From Mycobacterium kiyosense (GTDB lineage: Bacteria > Actinomycetota > Actinomycetes > Mycobacteriales > Mycobacteriaceae), in the NCBI GenBank assembly GCA_021654635.1, contig AP025179.1, positions 3,038,001 to 3,102,000 on the forward strand: a stretch of 64,000 bases of DNA, read 5' to 3'. The translations under genes were made by a program, and so were the position numbers. This document shows, in pieces, positions 14,348 through 24,530 of the stretch (positions are counted from its first letter, which is position 1; every line of letters begins with the position of its first letter). The notes below the pieces were generated by a model. It ran no database searches. It was not told where the DNA came from and saw only the letters and a list, made by a program, of their open reading frames with translations.

Positions 14348-14826
14348 TAGCCTCCCGATCCCCCGTCGTCGTCACCCTTGGGTCCGGTCAGAAAGACCAG
14401 CCGGAACTTGCCGATCTGAACTTCGTCGCCGTTGGCCAGCACCGCGGAATCCACCGGTTCGCGGTTCACGTACGTGCCGTTGAGGCTGCCGACGTCGACG
14501 ACGTTGAACTCGCCGCCCTCCAAACGGAATTCGGCGTGCCGACGGCTCACCGTGACGTCGTCGAGGAAGATGTCGCTGTCGGGGTGGCGCCCGGCAGACG
14601 TGATGGCCTGATCCAGCAGGAAGCGCGAACCGGCGTTGGGTCCGCGTTTGACGACCAGCAACGCCGAGCCGGCCGGAAGTCCCTCGACCCCCGATACCGA
14701 ACTCTCGGCGCCCGCCTGGGCGGGCGCGTCCAACTCGTTGAGGAAGTCGGCGCGGAAGACCGAGGTCGTCTCCACAGTGACTTCGTCGCCCTGGTCCTGC
14801 CCGCTTGCTGAGTCCATGTCCGTCAC
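14347..14826 (-). CDS. garA: GarA, FHA-domain regulator of 2-oxoglutarate metabolism
   Basis: A 159-residue FHA protein. The N-terminal phospho-acceptor motif VETTSVFR puts two threonines at residues 20-21, the sites phosphorylated by PknG and PknB in the family. The FHA domain (about 55-145) keeps the phosphothreonine-binding residues in [22 protein letters not shown] and [10 protein letters not shown]. In M. tuberculosis, unphosphorylated GarA inhibits 2-oxoglutarate dehydrogenase and glutamate dehydrogenase and activates glutamate synthase. The start is GTG at 14826 after GAGGAG. The order gcvH-garA-merR is conserved. Confidence 0.97.
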   Translation of the reverse strand: MTDMDSASGQDQGDEVTVETTSVFRADFLNELDAPAQAGAESSVSGVEGLPAGSALLVVKRGPNAGSRFLLDQAITSAGRHPDSDIFLDDVTVSRRHAEFRLEGGEFNVVDVGSLNGTYVNREPVDSAVLANGDEVQIGKFRLVFLTGPKGDDDGGSGG

Positions 14827-15088
14827 CCGCTGCTCCTCACTGGCCGCTGTGGCGTTGCCTGACCGGGCCGTGCGGCCCGCTTCCTACTCGGATCTACCGT
14901 CTGTACTGCCTTTTACTGCTCTAGCGCTTCAAGTACCGACCGTACCGCGCACGGGTTCGCGATGTGCCGACCACTGCAGGATCGTAAGCCCGACACCCCG
15001 GCTTCACCTAGATCCCACGGAGATCCCCCGGAACGATTCGCCGGGATCCTCGATCCGTCCCGCAACGCTTTCGGGACCTTAGCAATCG

Positions 15089-15493
15089 TCATTCGGCCAA
15101 TGTGCCGCGGTAGGCCTGCGCATCGAGCAGGCCGCCGATAGCCGAGTCGAGTGCGGCGGTATCGTCCGCACCGACCTGGAGTTCGATCAACCAGCCTTCG
15201 CCGTAGGGATCGGAGTTGACCAGTTGTGGCGAGCCTTCCAGCTCGCCGTTGACCGCGGACACTTTGCCGGCGACGGGCGCATACAGGTCCGAGACCGACT
15301 TCGTGGACTCCACCTCGCCGAACGCGTCGCCGGCGCTGAACTCGGTCCCGACGTCGGGCAGTTGGACGAAGACCACGTCGCCGAGCGCCGATTGGGCGAA
15401 ATCGGTGATCCCGACCCGGACGGTGTCATCCCCGCTGCGGCGAACCCACTCGTGTTCGGCGGTGTAATGCAGATCGGACGGGATATCGGTCAC
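15089..15493 (-). CDS. gcvH: Glycine cleavage system H protein
   Basis: A 134-residue lipoyl carrier of the glycine cleavage system. The lipoylated lysine lies in GEVESTKSVSDLYAPVAG and the N-terminus is the typical DLHYTAEHEWVRR. The start is GTG at 15493. It shuttles the aminomethyl group from GcvB to the T-protein. The 262 bp between this gene and garA (14827-15088) hold no recognisable gene and may contain the garA promoter. Confidence 0.97.
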   Translation of the reverse strand: MTDIPSDLHYTAEHEWVRRSGDDTVRVGITDFAQSALGDVVFVQLPDVGTEFSAGDAFGEVESTKSVSDLYAPVAGKVSAVNGELEGSPQLVNSDPYGEGWLIELQVGADDTAALDSAIGGLLDAQAYRGTLAE

Positions 15494-15521
15494 GGTGATC
15501 CTGTTCTGGTCGCGGGCTGGT

Positions 15522-16354
15522 TCATTTGACGGGCTGAGCGTATTGGCGTGTTTTCGGTTGTCGCAAGGTGGTCACCTCGACGCGGTCGGCCTGCTGCACC
15601 GACATCCGTCCGCCGACCCGTTTGACGCTGTCCTCCGCGCCGCCGGGAATGTTCATCGCGGCCGCCAGCGTCGGCGGATCGCCAATCGCCAGAAGCGAAT
15701 ACGGCGGCGCGAACGCCTTGCTGTCGATCGTCAGCGAGCCGGCGGCGCCGACCACCCAGGTGTCGACTCCGACCCGGATGGACTCGTGTGCGTCGTTGAT
15801 CTGGATCGCCTCGGCGCCGGCGGCGCGCAGTTCGTTGATCACGTCGAGCATCACTTCCGGGGCCACCCCGGGGCCGGGATCCTCGATCTTCACCACCACG
15901 CCGGGTCCGGTGGCGCCCACCGCGCCGACCAGGATGGACAACGCGGCCAGGCGCGCCTGCGCGTTCTCGATCGCCGCCTGGTCGTTGTTGCCCGACGCCT
16001 GCAGGGCGTTCAGGGTGTTCTGCAGATCGGCCACTTCGGTGCTCAGCGTCGCCTCCCGCTGCCGCAACGAGTCCAACAGCACCAGCAGGTCGGCCGGACG
16101 GGCGGTTTCCAGGGGAGTCGCCGGACTCGTTCTGGCGGACCTGGGTGACGATCGCGACCCCCAGCACCAGGCACAGCAACACGGCCAGCGTCCCGAACAC
16201 CAGCCGGGACCGCCCGCCGCGCAGCGGTGCTGCGAGTCCCCGCGCGCGCGGCGGCCGCGACGCCGCGGGCAGCTCGTGACGCCCGCGGCGCACCGCTGGT
16301 GTTGGCGCGCCGCGGTTTTTCGACGTCGCCCGGGTCGCCGGATTCGGGCGTCAC
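15522..16354 (-). CDS. DUF881 membrane protein (Rv1825-like), two apparent frameshifts
   Basis: Three reading frames together give one DUF881 protein. GTG at 16354 opens MTPESGDPGDVE. The frame then shifts to give VRRGRHELP, a basic stretch and a transmembrane helix (LVFGTLAVLLCLVLGVAIV). It shifts again to LLVLLDSLRQREATLS and the DUF881 domain (DPGPGVAPEVMLDVINELRA). The shifts fall at an A5 run (plus-strand T5, 16316-16320) and a C4 run (plus-strand G4, 16112-16115). Removing one base from each gives 277 codons with no stop, which points to sequencing error. A shorter protein from GTG 16293 would need only the second correction. Confidence 0.75.
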
Positions 16355-16358
16355 CAGC

Positions 16359-16691
16359 TCACGCTCCGAACAGGCGACGTCGCAGCGCCGCCGCGTTGCC
16401 GAAGATCCGGATGCCCAACACCACGATGATCGCGGTGGACAGCTGGGTGCCGACGCCCAGTTGGTCGCCGACGTACACGATCAGCGCCGCCACCAGCACG
16501 TTGAAGACGAAGGAGACGACGAAGACCTTCGGGTCGAAGATGCGCTCGAGGTAGGCGCGCAGACCGCCGAACACCGCGTCGAGCGCGGCGACCACCGCGA
16601 TCGGCAGATACGGCTGGATGACTTCGGGAACGCTGGGATGGAAGATCAGGCCCAGCACAATGCCGATGGCAAGGGCGGCGATACCGATCAT
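16359..16691 (-). CDS. Small basic protein family membrane protein (Rv1824-like)
   Basis: A 110-residue protein of the Sbp/DUF1290 family with about four hydrophobic segments (IAALAIGIVLGLIF, YLPIAVVAALDAVFGGLRAY, SFVFNVLVAALIVYVGDQLG, STAIIVVLGIRIFGNAAAL). It lies between two DUF881 genes, the arrangement seen in Gram-positive bacteria, and ends 4 bases before the start of the downstream one. Its role is unknown; the context suggests a small membrane complex together with the DUF881 proteins. Confidence 0.88.
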   Translation of the reverse strand: MIGIAALAIGIVLGLIFHPSVPEVIQPYLPIAVVAALDAVFGGLRAYLERIFDPKVFVVSFVFNVLVAALIVYVGDQLGVGTQLSTAIIVVLGIRIFGNAAALRRRLFGA

Positions 16692-16752
16692 GCGTGCGTG
16701 ATTCCCGTCCCGAGTGTCTTTCCCATTGCACTGCGCACTTCCCCGAGCCCCC

Positions 16753-17679
16753 TTAAGGCCCGATCGGTGTGGCGAACTTGACGTCGCGGACGGCTCCGGC
16801 CGGCAGTGCCAGGCCGTCGCCGGTATTCACGTTGACGCCGACACCGTAGGAGGCCTCCAGCAGCCTAAGCCGACGCAATCCGGGGCTGTGGTCGAAGGTG
16901 TCCCGCATGGACTTCGGCGGGCCGATCGCCAGGATGGTGTACGGGCTGCTGGTGGGGTTGTTGTCGACCAGGATCGCGCCGCCGGCCTGCCGGATCGTCA
17001 CGTTGGGCCCGATCCGGGCACCGTCGACGGAGATGGCTTCGGCTCCGCTGGCCCACAGTGAGTTCACGACGAGCTGTAGGTCGCGGTCGAGGATGATCTG
17101 CTGGCTGCCGGTCACCCGCTGCTTGGACGCGTCGGACAGGTTGGGCCCGGCACCGGGGTCGGTCACCGTGACCGTCAGACCCGGCCCGATCACCGCGGTG
17201 CTGGCGGCCGCCAGGCTCCGCGCGTCCAGGCTGTTGAGCAGTCGTTGGCCCTCGGCATCGTCGGCCAGCGCGAGTCGCTGCACCTGGTCGACCCTGGCCG
17301 CCAGCGCGCTGCGCTGCCGCGCCAGCTTGGTGGCGGCGGACTGGGTGGATCGCACGTTCGCGGCCAATAGCTGCTGTGCGGACCGCACCCCGGGGGCCAC
17401 CGAGCGGGCCTGGGCCACCGCGGCGGCGAACACGGCCGCAACCAGCGTCGCCGCCAAGGCCTGCCACATCCAGCCGAACGCGCGTTCCCGCCCACTTTCG
17501 GGCTCGGCACGGGCCTTCCGCGCCGCGGCCGCTGCGGCGTATCCCGGGTCCAGATGCTCGGACAGCAGCGCGCGCAGCAGCGAGGGCACCGGGATTTTCT
17601 GGGCTCGGGCGGCGGCGGCGTGGGGGCTGTAACCGGCATTGGGGTCGTAACCGCCGAGCAGCCGGTCACGTTCAGCCAT
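16753..17679 (-). CDS. DUF881 membrane protein (Rv1823-like)
   Basis: A 308-residue protein starting at the ATG of [20 protein letters not shown]; this start overlaps the end of pgsA2 by 8 bp. It has a cytoplasmic N-terminus, one transmembrane helix (about 70-95, [18 protein letters not shown]), a coiled-coil-like stretch (about 100-150) and a DUF881 domain (about 160-308, including [19 protein letters not shown]). It is a paralogue of the 15522-16354 gene. DUF881 domains occur in Gram-positive envelope proteins of unclear function. Confidence 0.88.
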   Translation of the reverse strand: MAERDRLLGGYDPNAGYSPHAAAARAQKIPVPSLLRALLSEHLDPGYAAAAAARKARAEPESGRERAFGWMWQALAATLVAAVFAAAVAQARSVAPGVRSAQQLLAANVRSTQSAATKLARQRSALAARVDQVQRLALADDAEGQRLLNSLDARSLAAASTAVIGPGLTVTVTDPGAGPNLSDASKQRVTGSQQIILDRDLQLVVNSLWASGAEAISVDGARIGPNVTIRQAGGAILVDNNPTSSPYTILAIGPPKSMRDTFDHSPGLRRLRLLEASYGVGVNVNTGDGLALPAGAVRDVKFATPIGP

Positions 17680-18295
17680 GCTCACCTGCCCGCGGGGTAG
17701 CCGGGCGATGGTGCCTGACATTGGGCATCCGGCGCATCACCAGGACCATCTGCGCCATGTACAGCACGAAAGCCCACAAATACATGTACAAGCCCCAAAT
17801 CAGAAACGCCCACCCGCAAGCCCCCACGATACGACTCCACAGGGCATCCCACTGACCCAGCAGCACCAGCGGGAAGCCTGACATCAGGGCGAACGTCGCT
17901 GCCTTACCGACGTAGGAGACCGGCAGCGCCGACAGCCCGCGACTGCGCAGCAGCGGCAGCGTGGCGGCCAGCGCCGCGTCGCGGGCCACTAGGGTGACGA
18001 CGAACCACCACGGCACGATTCCGCTCAGCGCCAGCACAATCGGCACGGTGACCATGTAGAGGCGGTCGACGGCGGGGTCCAGCAGCATGCCGAGCCGCGA
18101 CGACTGGTCCAGCAGTCGCGCGATCTTGCCGTCGGCCCAGTCGGAGAATCCGCTGAACATCAAGATCGCCACCGCCCACCCGTTGCGGTGGGCGATGAGC
18201 ATCAGATAGACGAAGACGGGGATCAGCGCCAGCCGGACGATGCTCAGCACGTTGGGCACCGTCAGCACTCGATCCCGCGCGAGCCCTGGCTCCAT
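17672..18295 (-). CDS. pgsA2: CDP-alcohol phosphatidyltransferase PgsA2
   Basis: A 207-residue membrane enzyme joining a CDP-diacylglycerol phosphatidyl group to an alcohol acceptor. The full family signature DG(x)2AR(x)8G(x)3D(x)3D is present in [11 protein letters not shown] ... [11 protein letters not shown]. Several transmembrane helices follow. The start chosen is the ATG of [15 protein letters not shown]; the longer frame upstream is not conserved in character. The exact acceptor (glycerol-3-phosphate or another alcohol) cannot be read from sequence. It is translationally coupled to the DUF881 gene downstream. Confidence 0.9.
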   Translation of the reverse strand: MEPGLARDRVLTVPNVLSIVRLALIPVFVYLMLIAHRNGWAVAILMFSGFSDWADGKIARLLDQSSRLGMLLDPAVDRLYMVTVPIVLALSGIVPWWFVVTLVARDAALAATLPLLRSRGLSALPVSYVGKAATFALMSGFPLVLLGQWDALWSRIVGACGWAFLIWGLYMYLWAFVLYMAQMVLVMRRMPNVRHHRPATPRAGEHG

Positions 18296-18383
18296 GAGCG
18301 GTGACCTTAACCCGGTTTCTTTCCACGAACGTAACCCCACTGCGAAATTCGGCACCGGAGTTCACCGTCCGGGCGCGCAGAAC

Positions 18384-20708
18384 TCAGCGGAACACGCCGG
18401 GCAGGCTCAGCGTGGACAACGTGTCGTCGGACAACGGATTGTCGTTGACCATGTACGTCCACGTCGAGGTGGGGCGCGCCAGCTTGGACAGATCCAGTCC
18501 GGGTTCGTCCTCGAGGACGTTCGCCGTTTCGAAGGTCTGCTGCGCCGCCTCGATCGCGTCGGCGGCCAGTGACGCGAACGCGTCCACCGCCATCCGGTGA
18601 AACTCGTCGAGCGGGTTCTGCCGGCCCAGCGCGCGCAGGTGGATGCTTTCCCGGATGTCGGCCAGATAGGCCAGATGGTCGGCCCAGCCGCGGTCCAGGT
18701 GATACAGCATGATCAGTCGACAGATCTTCTCCAGCCGCTCCTCGGAGAGGTCCTCGGCCAGTTCCTTATACCGCTTGGGCGCCAGCTCCTCCAGCTCCTC
18801 GCGCGCGGTTGCGGTGCGCAACAAGGTATTTCGCCGGTCGACGATGATGGCCCGCTGTTGGGCGATCAACTGGTTGTAGCGCCAGGTGTTGGCGTGCACG
18901 TCGAGCATGCGGCCTTCGGCAACCCGCTGCGCGTGGTCGAGCAGCCCCGCCGCTTTGGGGCTGACGATGCGCCCATCCTCGTCGGTTTGCATCGGCAGTT
19001 TGTTGTGATCCAGGTTGGCCGCGACGACGTCGTCCTCCCAGCTGGAGAAGAACACCGACGACCCCGGGTCACCCTGGCGCCCCGCCCGGCCGCGCAGCTG
19101 GTTGTCCAGCCGCTCGGTGTGGTGCCGGCCGGTCCCGACGACATGCAGCCCGCCCAGTTCGGCCACCCGGTCGTGGTCGGACTCGTCGGATCCGCCCAGC
19201 CGGATGTCGGTGCCCCGGCCGGCCATCTGGGTCGAGACGGTGACCGCGCCGTACTTGCCCGCCTCGGCGATCACCGCCGCCTCCTCGGCGTCGTTCTTGG
19301 CGTTGAGCAGCACCGCGGGAATGCCGCGGCGCACCAGCCGCTCGTGCAGATCCTCGGATTCGGCGACGTCGCGGGTGCCCACCAGCACCGGCTGCCCGGT
19401 TTCGTGCACCTCGGCGATGTGTTCGACGATCGCGTCGTTCTTGGCCGCTGCGGTGATGTAGACCCGGTCGGACTCGTCCTCGCGGATGTTGGGGGTGTTC
19501 GGCGGGATCGGCGACACACCCAGTTTGTAGAACTGGCGCAACTGCTCACCGGCGGCCAGGGCGGTGCCGGTCATCCCGCACACCGTGGCGTAGCGGTTGA
19601 TCAGCGCCTGCACCGTGATGGTGTCGAGCACCTCACCGGTTTCGGTGGTCTCGATGCCTTCCTTGGCCTCGACGGCGGCCTGCAGCCCGTCCGGCCAGCG
19701 CTGCAGCTGCGCGATCCGGCCGCGGGAGGAGTTGATCAGGTGCACGGCGTCGTCGCGGACGATGTAGTGCACGTCGCGCTGCAACAGCACGTGCGCGTGC
19801 AGTGCGACGTTGACCTCGGTCAGGGTGGTGCCGACATGTTCCTCCGAGTAGAGGTCGATGCCGCCGAGCGCCTTTTCCACCTTGCGGGCGCCCGCCTCGG
19901 TGAGATGGACGTTGCGGCTGTCGGAGTCGGTGTCGAAGTCGGTCTCCGGGTTCAGCCTGCCGACCAGCTTGATGATCTCCACTCGCGGGGTCTCCCGGTG
20001 GCTGGTGCCGGCCAGGACCAACGGCACCAGCGCCTCGTCGACCAGAACCGAGTCGGCCTCGTCGATCAGGGCGACGTCCGGATTCGGGGAAACCAGGTCC
20101 TCGACGTCGGTGACCAACTGGTCGCGCAGCACGTCGAACCCGATCTCGTTGACCGAGGCGTAGGTGACGTCGCAGCCGTAGGCGGCCTTGCGTTCCTCGC
20201 TCGTCGACTCCGCCGTGATCCAGCCGACCGTCAGGCCCATCGCCTCGATCAGCGGACCCATCCACTCCGCGTCGCGACGGGCCAGGTAGTCGTTGATGGT
20301 GACGACGTGGACGTGCCGGCCGGCCAGCGCGTAACCCGCCGCGGCGATCGCCCCGGCCAGCGTCTTGCCCTCGCCGGTGGCCATCTCGATCACGTCGCCG
20401 GCCAGCATGCGCAGGGCGCCCAGCAACTGCACATCGAACGGACGCAGCTCGGTGGTCCGCTCGGCCGCCTCCCGGGCGATCGCCAGGAACTGCGGAATGT
20501 CGGCGGAGTCGGCGAGGTCGTCGAGGTTGAGCAGCCCGGATGCCTTGCGCAGCTTCTCGTCGCTGAGGTCGGCGGCTTCTTTGTCGAACTCCTCGGAGGC
20601 GGTCACCACCGACATCGAGCGGCTGCGGTCCTTTTCGGTGCTGGCGCCGAGCAGCCGCCAAAAGCGGCTGGTCAACCGGCCAGGTTGCGAGCGGGTGGTC
20701 TTAGGCAC
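18384..20708 (-). CDS. secA2: Accessory Sec translocase ATPase SecA2
   Basis: A 774-residue SecA-type ATPase. Walker A is [11 protein letters not shown] (about residues 105-113), the DEAD-like Walker B is [11 protein letters not shown], and motif VI is [20 protein letters not shown]. It is shorter than the housekeeping SecA1 and lacks the C-terminal zinc-binding tail, as expected for SecA2, which exports a small set of proteins in mycobacteria. The GTG at 20708 ([12 protein letters not shown]) is chosen because upstream in-frame sequence runs into ilvG. The ribosome site is weak; translation may couple to ilvG, which ends 23 bases upstream. Confidence 0.95.
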   Translation of the reverse strand: MPKTTRSQPGRLTSRFWRLLGASTEKDRSRSMSVVTASEEFDKEAADLSDEKLRKASGLLNLDDLADSADIPQFLAIAREAAERTTELRPFDVQLLGALRMLAGDVIEMATGEGKTLAGAIAAAGYALAGRHVHVVTINDYLARRDAEWMGPLIEAMGLTVGWITAESTSEERKAAYGCDVTYASVNEIGFDVLRDQLVTDVEDLVSPNPDVALIDEADSVLVDEALVPLVLAGTSHRETPRVEIIKLVGRLNPETDFDTDSDSRNVHLTEAGARKVEKALGGIDLYSEEHVGTTLTEVNVALHAHVLLQRDVHYIVRDDAVHLINSSRGRIAQLQRWPDGLQAAVEAKEGIETTETGEVLDTITVQALINRYATVCGMTGTALAAGEQLRQFYKLGVSPIPPNTPNIREDESDRVYITAAAKNDAIVEHIAEVHETGQPVLVGTRDVAESEDLHERLVRRGIPAVLLNAKNDAEEAAVIAEAGKYGAVTVSTQMAGRGTDIRLGGSDESDHDRVAELGGLHVVGTGRHHTERLDNQLRGRAGRQGDPGSSVFFSSWEDDVVAANLDHNKLPMQTDEDGRIVSPKAAGLLDHAQRVAEGRMLDVHANTWRYNQLIAQQRAIIVDRRNTLLRTATAREELEELAPKRYKELAEDLSEERLEKICRLIMLYHLDRGWADHLAYLADIRESIHLRALGRQNPLDEFHRMAVDAFASLAADAIEAAQQTFETANVLEDEPGLDLSKLARPTSTWTYMVNDNPLSDDTLSTLSLPGVFR

Positions 20709-20731
20709 AGCCCAACGGTACGCGGCCGCGA

Positions 20732-22375
20732 TCAGGCCAGGTTCGAGCGGCGTGGGTAGGCGACGCTCGGGTCGGTGAGAACGTTGACGACGGCGGGCTG
20801 TCCGCTGGCGAACGCACGTTCCAGTGCCGGGCGCAGCTCGGCGGGCGCCGACACCAGCTCGCCGTGGGCGCCCAGCGCCCGCGCCACCTCGTCGTAGCGG
20901 GTGCCGGGACGCAACTCGGCCACTACCGAGTAGCCGTACAGCGCCTCCATCGGATGCTTCTCTAAGGCCCAGATGCCGTTGTTGCCCACCACCGACACCA
21001 CCGGAACGTTGTGCCGCACCAGGGTGTCCCATTCCATGCCGCTGAACCCGAACGCGCCGTCGCCCTGCAGCAACACCACCTGTCGCTGCGGGTGCGCCAG
21101 TTTGGCGGCCAGCGCGTACCCCGGTCCCGAGCCCAGGCAGCCGAACGGCCCGCTGTCCAGCCAGCATCCGGGTTGGTAGCTGTCGATCACCCGGCCCGCG
21201 TAGGAGCCGAAGTCTCCGGCGTCGATCACGACGATGGCGTCACGGTCCAGCAACGGCGCCAGCTCCGCGTACACCCGCATCGGGTGCAGCGGGATCCGGT
21301 CCTCGGCCAATTCAACCTGTTCCTGGTCGCGCGCGGCCCGCTCGACGGTGCGCAGCTCGTCGATCCAGGTCTGGTGATCGGTCGTGCGGGCTGTGCCCAG
21401 CCCGGACAGGACCGCGGTGAGATCGCCGTACAGCTCAGCGGCGACGGGGCGGGGATGCGCCCGCTCGGGTCGGACGCGGTCGACGACGACCAACTGAGTC
21501 TCGACGCCGAAGACGCCCCCGAAACCAAGCCGGAAATCCATCGGCACCCCGATCACCAGCGCCACATCGGCTTCCTTCAGGGCTTTCGACCGTGCCCGGC
21601 TGAAGGCCAGCGGATGGTCGGCGGGTACCACTCCGCGAGCCATCCCGTTCATCAACACCGGTATCCGCAGTCGCTCGGCGAGTCGCAGCAACGCGGTCTC
21701 GGCGTGCCCCCACCACACATTGGTGCCGGCCATGATGACGGGCCGCTGCGCCGTGGACAACAGATCGACGGCCCGATCCAAGACGTCGGCGTCCACGTCC
21801 GGACCCTTCGCCGGCACGGTCAACGCCCCGGGTTCACCGCGGTCGTCGGCCATGGAGAACACGTGATCCATCGGGAAGTCGACGAATCCCACGCCGGACG
21901 GGGCGGCCACAGCCGCCTGCAGCGCCCGGTCGACCAGGCGGCCGGCATCGTCGGCCGACTGCGCGGTGGCGGCGAAGCGGGTCAGCGGCGCCACGAACGG
22001 CACGTGGTCGATCTCCTGCAGCGAGCCCATCCCCCAGCGCAGCGCGGGCGCCCGGCCGCCGAGCACCACCAACGGCGACTGGTTCTGCTGCGCCGCGGCC
22101 ATCGCACTCATCCCATTGGTGATGCCCGGACCTGCCGTCAACGCGGCCACCCCCGGCACCCGGGTCACCTTGGACCAGCCCTCGGCGGCAAAGGTCGCGG
22201 TCTGCTCGTGGCGGGTGTCGATCAGCCGAAGACCCTCCTCGCGACAGCCGTCGTAAATGGAGAACAGATGACCACCGGACAGGGTGAAGACGGTGTCGAT
22301 ACCGCTGGCCTTGAGCCGGCGGGCGATGAGGCGGCCGGCGTGCACGGTTTGGGCGGGGACGGCTTCGGTGGTCAT
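20732..22375 (-). CDS. ilvG: Acetolactate synthase large subunit-like, ThDP enzyme
   Basis: A 547-residue thiamine-diphosphate enzyme. The N-terminal Pyr domain carries the catalytic glutamate region ([17 protein letters not shown]), the central domain follows, and the C-terminal PP domain has the ThDP/Mg motif [19 protein letters not shown] ending in NNG. The length matches M. tuberculosis IlvG. Whether it makes acetolactate is unproven: ThDP enzymes of this group also include oxalyl-CoA decarboxylase-like proteins. It is the first gene of the ilvG-secA2 unit and is divergent from bacA across 93 bp. Confidence 0.9.
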   Translation of the reverse strand: MTTEAVPAQTVHAGRLIARRLKASGIDTVFTLSGGHLFSIYDGCREEGLRLIDTRHEQTATFAAEGWSKVTRVPGVAALTAGPGITNGMSAMAAAQQNQSPLVVLGGRAPALRWGMGSLQEIDHVPFVAPLTRFAATAQSADDAGRLVDRALQAAVAAPSGVGFVDFPMDHVFSMADDRGEPGALTVPAKGPDVDADVLDRAVDLLSTAQRPVIMAGTNVWWGHAETALLRLAERLRIPVLMNGMARGVVPADHPLAFSRARSKALKEADVALVIGVPMDFRLGFGGVFGVETQLVVVDRVRPERAHPRPVAAELYGDLTAVLSGLGTARTTDHQTWIDELRTVERAARDQEQVELAEDRIPLHPMRVYAELAPLLDRDAIVVIDAGDFGSYAGRVIDSYQPGCWLDSGPFGCLGSGPGYALAAKLAHPQRQVVLLQGDGAFGFSGMEWDTLVRHNVPVVSVVGNNGIWALEKHPMEALYGYSVVAELRPGTRYDEVARALGAHGELVSAPAELRPALERAFASGQPAVVNVLTDPSVAYPRRSNLA

Positions 22376-22468
22376 GACCGGAGCTTATCGACTCGTTCAG
22401 GTACGTTCGCCCAAGGATTTCCGTCGCGCAGTCGCCGGAACACCCTCGACTGTCAGGAGACGAAGACC

Positions 22469-24391
22469 TTGGGTCCGGAACCGTTCACTCCGAAAATCGA
22501 CTGGTCTCACGCGCTGCAGGATTCGGTGCGCTGGTTGGCCATCGCGTGGGTGGTCAGCGCCGTATGTCTGTTCCTCGCGCTGGTCCTGATGCGGTTTCTG
22601 ACCCCGTGGGGCCGCCAGTTCTGGCGGATCACCCGCGGCTACTTCGTCGGGCGCGAAAGTGTCCGGGTGTGGTTGATGCTGGGCGTGCTGCTGCTGTCGG
22701 TATTGATGTCGGTGCGCCTGGATGTGCTGTTCAGCTACTTCACCAACGACCTGTATTCCTCGGTTCAGACCTTCGTTCAGGGCGACGCCGCCCATCGGGA
22801 CATCGTCAAGCAATCCGGTAAGCACGGGTTTTACGTCTCGATGGCCGTTTTCAGCATTCTGGCGGCCATCTTCATCGCCCGGTATCTGGCCGACATCTAT
22901 CTGCTGCAGCGGTTCCTCATCTCGTGGCGGGTCTGGCTGACCGGCCATCTCACCGATGACTGGCTGGCCGGCCGGGCCTATTACCGAGACCTCTTCATCG
23001 ACAACACCATCGACAACCCGGACCAGCGCATTCAGCAGGACATCGACATCTTTACCGCCGCGAACACCGCCGGCACCCCCAACATGCCGTCCAATGGCAC
23101 CACGCAGACGTTGCTGTTCGGGGCCGTCAACGCCGTCGCCTCCGTGGTGTCCTTCGCCGCGATCCTGTGGAACCTGTCCGGGCCGCTGAATGTCTTCGGA
23201 GTGGTGTTCCCGCGCGCGATGTTCTTGGCGGTAGTGGTGTTCGTGTTGATCGCCTCGGCGGTCGCGTTCTGGCTGGGCCGCCCACTGATCGGACTGAGTT
23301 TTAACAACGAGAAGCTCAACGCACGATTCCGCTATGCACTGGTGCGGCTGCGCGACGCCGCGGAAGCCGTCGGGTTCTATCGCGGTGAACGTGTCGAGCG
23401 GGCGCAACTCTGGCGGCGCTTCACCCCGATCATCGACAACTACCGCCACTTCGTCCGGCGCTCGATCATCTTCCACGGCTGGAACTGGTCCATGTCGCAG
23501 ATCATCGTCCCGCTGCCGTGGCTGATCCAGGCGCCCCGACTGTTCGCCGGCCAGATCAAATTCGGCGATGTGACGCAGACTGCGGCCGCGTTCGGACGCA
23601 TTTCCGACTCCCTGTCGTTCTTCCGCAACCAGTACGACGCGTTCGCCTACCTGCGGGCGGCCATCATCCGTCTTCATGGGCTGGTGATGGCCAACGAGCA
23701 GGGCCGTGCGCTGCCGTCGGTGCTGAGCACACCGTCCCAAGACGGGTCGGTGGAGCTGCACAACGTGGAAGTGCGCAGGCCCGACGGTGACAGCCTGGTC
23801 GATCCGCTCGACGTTCGGCTGGAACCCGGCCACTCGCTGGTGATCACCGGCCAGTCGGGTTCCGGCAAAACGACGCTGCTGCGCGCATTGGCCGAATTGT
23901 GGCCGTACGCATCGGGTTCCCTGCACTGCCCCGGCGGCGCGAACGAGACGATGTTCCTATCGCAGTTGCCGTATGTGCCGCTAGGTGATCTGCGCAGCGT
24001 GGTGTGCTACCCCAACGCGGTCGACGCGGTGTCGGACGCCGAGTTGCACGAGGTGCTGACCAAGGTCGCGTTGGTGCCGCTGATCGCCCGCCTCGACGAG
24101 GAGCAGGACTGGGCAAAGGTGCTCTCGCCGGGTGAACAGCAGCGGGTCGCGTTCGCGCGCATCCTGCTCACCAAACCCAAGGCCGTGTTCATGGACGAGG
24201 CGACCTCGGCGCTGGACCCTGGACTGGAATACGCGCTCTACCAGCTGGTCCGCACCGAACTGCCGGACTGCATCGTGGTCAGCGTCAGCCACCACCCCGC
24301 GGTGGAGCAATATCACGAAAGCCAGCTCGAACTGCTCGGCGACGGGCACTGGCGGCTGGGGCCGGTCGAGAAGGAATTGGCGAAGGCCTAG
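22469..24391 (+). CDS. bacA: BacA-family ABC importer (Rv1819c-like)
   Basis: A 640-residue fused transporter. The SbmA/BacA-like membrane domain (about 1-400) is followed by an ABC ATPase with Walker [10 protein letters not shown] (about 460-468), signature [15 protein letters not shown] and Walker [14 protein letters not shown]. The TTG at 22469 is chosen because CAGGAG lies 9 bases upstream and the resulting [12 protein letters not shown] matches the family N-terminus; the long upstream open frame lies antisense to ilvG. The M. tuberculosis protein imports vitamin B12 and other hydrophilic solutes, including bleomycin. It forms a homodimer in the inner membrane. Confidence 0.94.
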   Translation: MGPEPFTPKIDWSHALQDSVRWLAIAWVVSAVCLFLALVLMRFLTPWGRQFWRITRGYFVGRESVRVWLMLGVLLLSVLMSVRLDVLFSYFTNDLYSSVQTFVQGDAAHRDIVKQSGKHGFYVSMAVFSILAAIFIARYLADIYLLQRFLISWRVWLTGHLTDDWLAGRAYYRDLFIDNTIDNPDQRIQQDIDIFTAANTAGTPNMPSNGTTQTLLFGAVNAVASVVSFAAILWNLSGPLNVFGVVFPRAMFLAVVVFVLIASAVAFWLGRPLIGLSFNNEKLNARFRYALVRLRDAAEAVGFYRGERVERAQLWRRFTPIIDNYRHFVRRSIIFHGWNWSMSQIIVPLPWLIQAPRLFAGQIKFGDVTQTAAAFGRISDSLSFFRNQYDAFAYLRAAIIRLHGLVMANEQGRALPSVLSTPSQDGSVELHNVEVRRPDGDSLVDPLDVRLEPGHSLVITGQSGSGKTTLLRALAELWPYASGSLHCPGGANETMFLSQLPYVPLGDLRSVVCYPNAVDAVSDAELHEVLTKVALVPLIARLDEEQDWAKVLSPGEQQRVAFARILLTKPKAVFMDEATSALDPGLEYALYQLVRTELPDCIVVSVSHHPAVEQYHESQLELLGDGHWRLGPVEKELAKA

Positions 24392-24530
24392 CGCGCCTGC
24401 ACCCCGCGCCCCCGCGCGGGCTCCGGCGCTGGGACGTTTTACCGCGCCTGCACCCGCGCTGCCGCGCGGGCTCCGGCGCTGGGACGTTTTACCGCGCCTG
24501 CACCCGCGCTGCCGCGCGGGCTCCGGCGCG
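24391..24530. repeat. 50-bp tandem repeat (about 2.8 copies) between convergent genes
   Basis: A 50-base unit runs 24391-24440, 24441-24490 and 24491-24530 (partial). Copies 2 and 3 are identical over their shared 39 bases apart from the last position; copy 1 has a few changes. Each unit contains the palindrome CCCGCGCGGG followed by CTCCGGCGCTGGGACGTTTT. The array lies between the convergent bacA and flavoprotein genes, and its last copy encodes the flavoprotein C-terminus (RRAGARAAARVQAR). It resembles a VNTR locus and its hairpins may also terminate transcription. Confidence 0.85.

Noticed and set aside
18384..21167. A 927-codon SecA2 with a 153-residue N-terminal extension
   Set aside because: The extension is antisense-like frame inside ilvG; the family N-terminus begins at GTG 20708.
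21011..24391. A 1126-codon protein containing the ABC transporter
   Set aside because: Everything before 22469 lies antisense to ilvG; TTG 22469 has a ribosome site and gives the family length.
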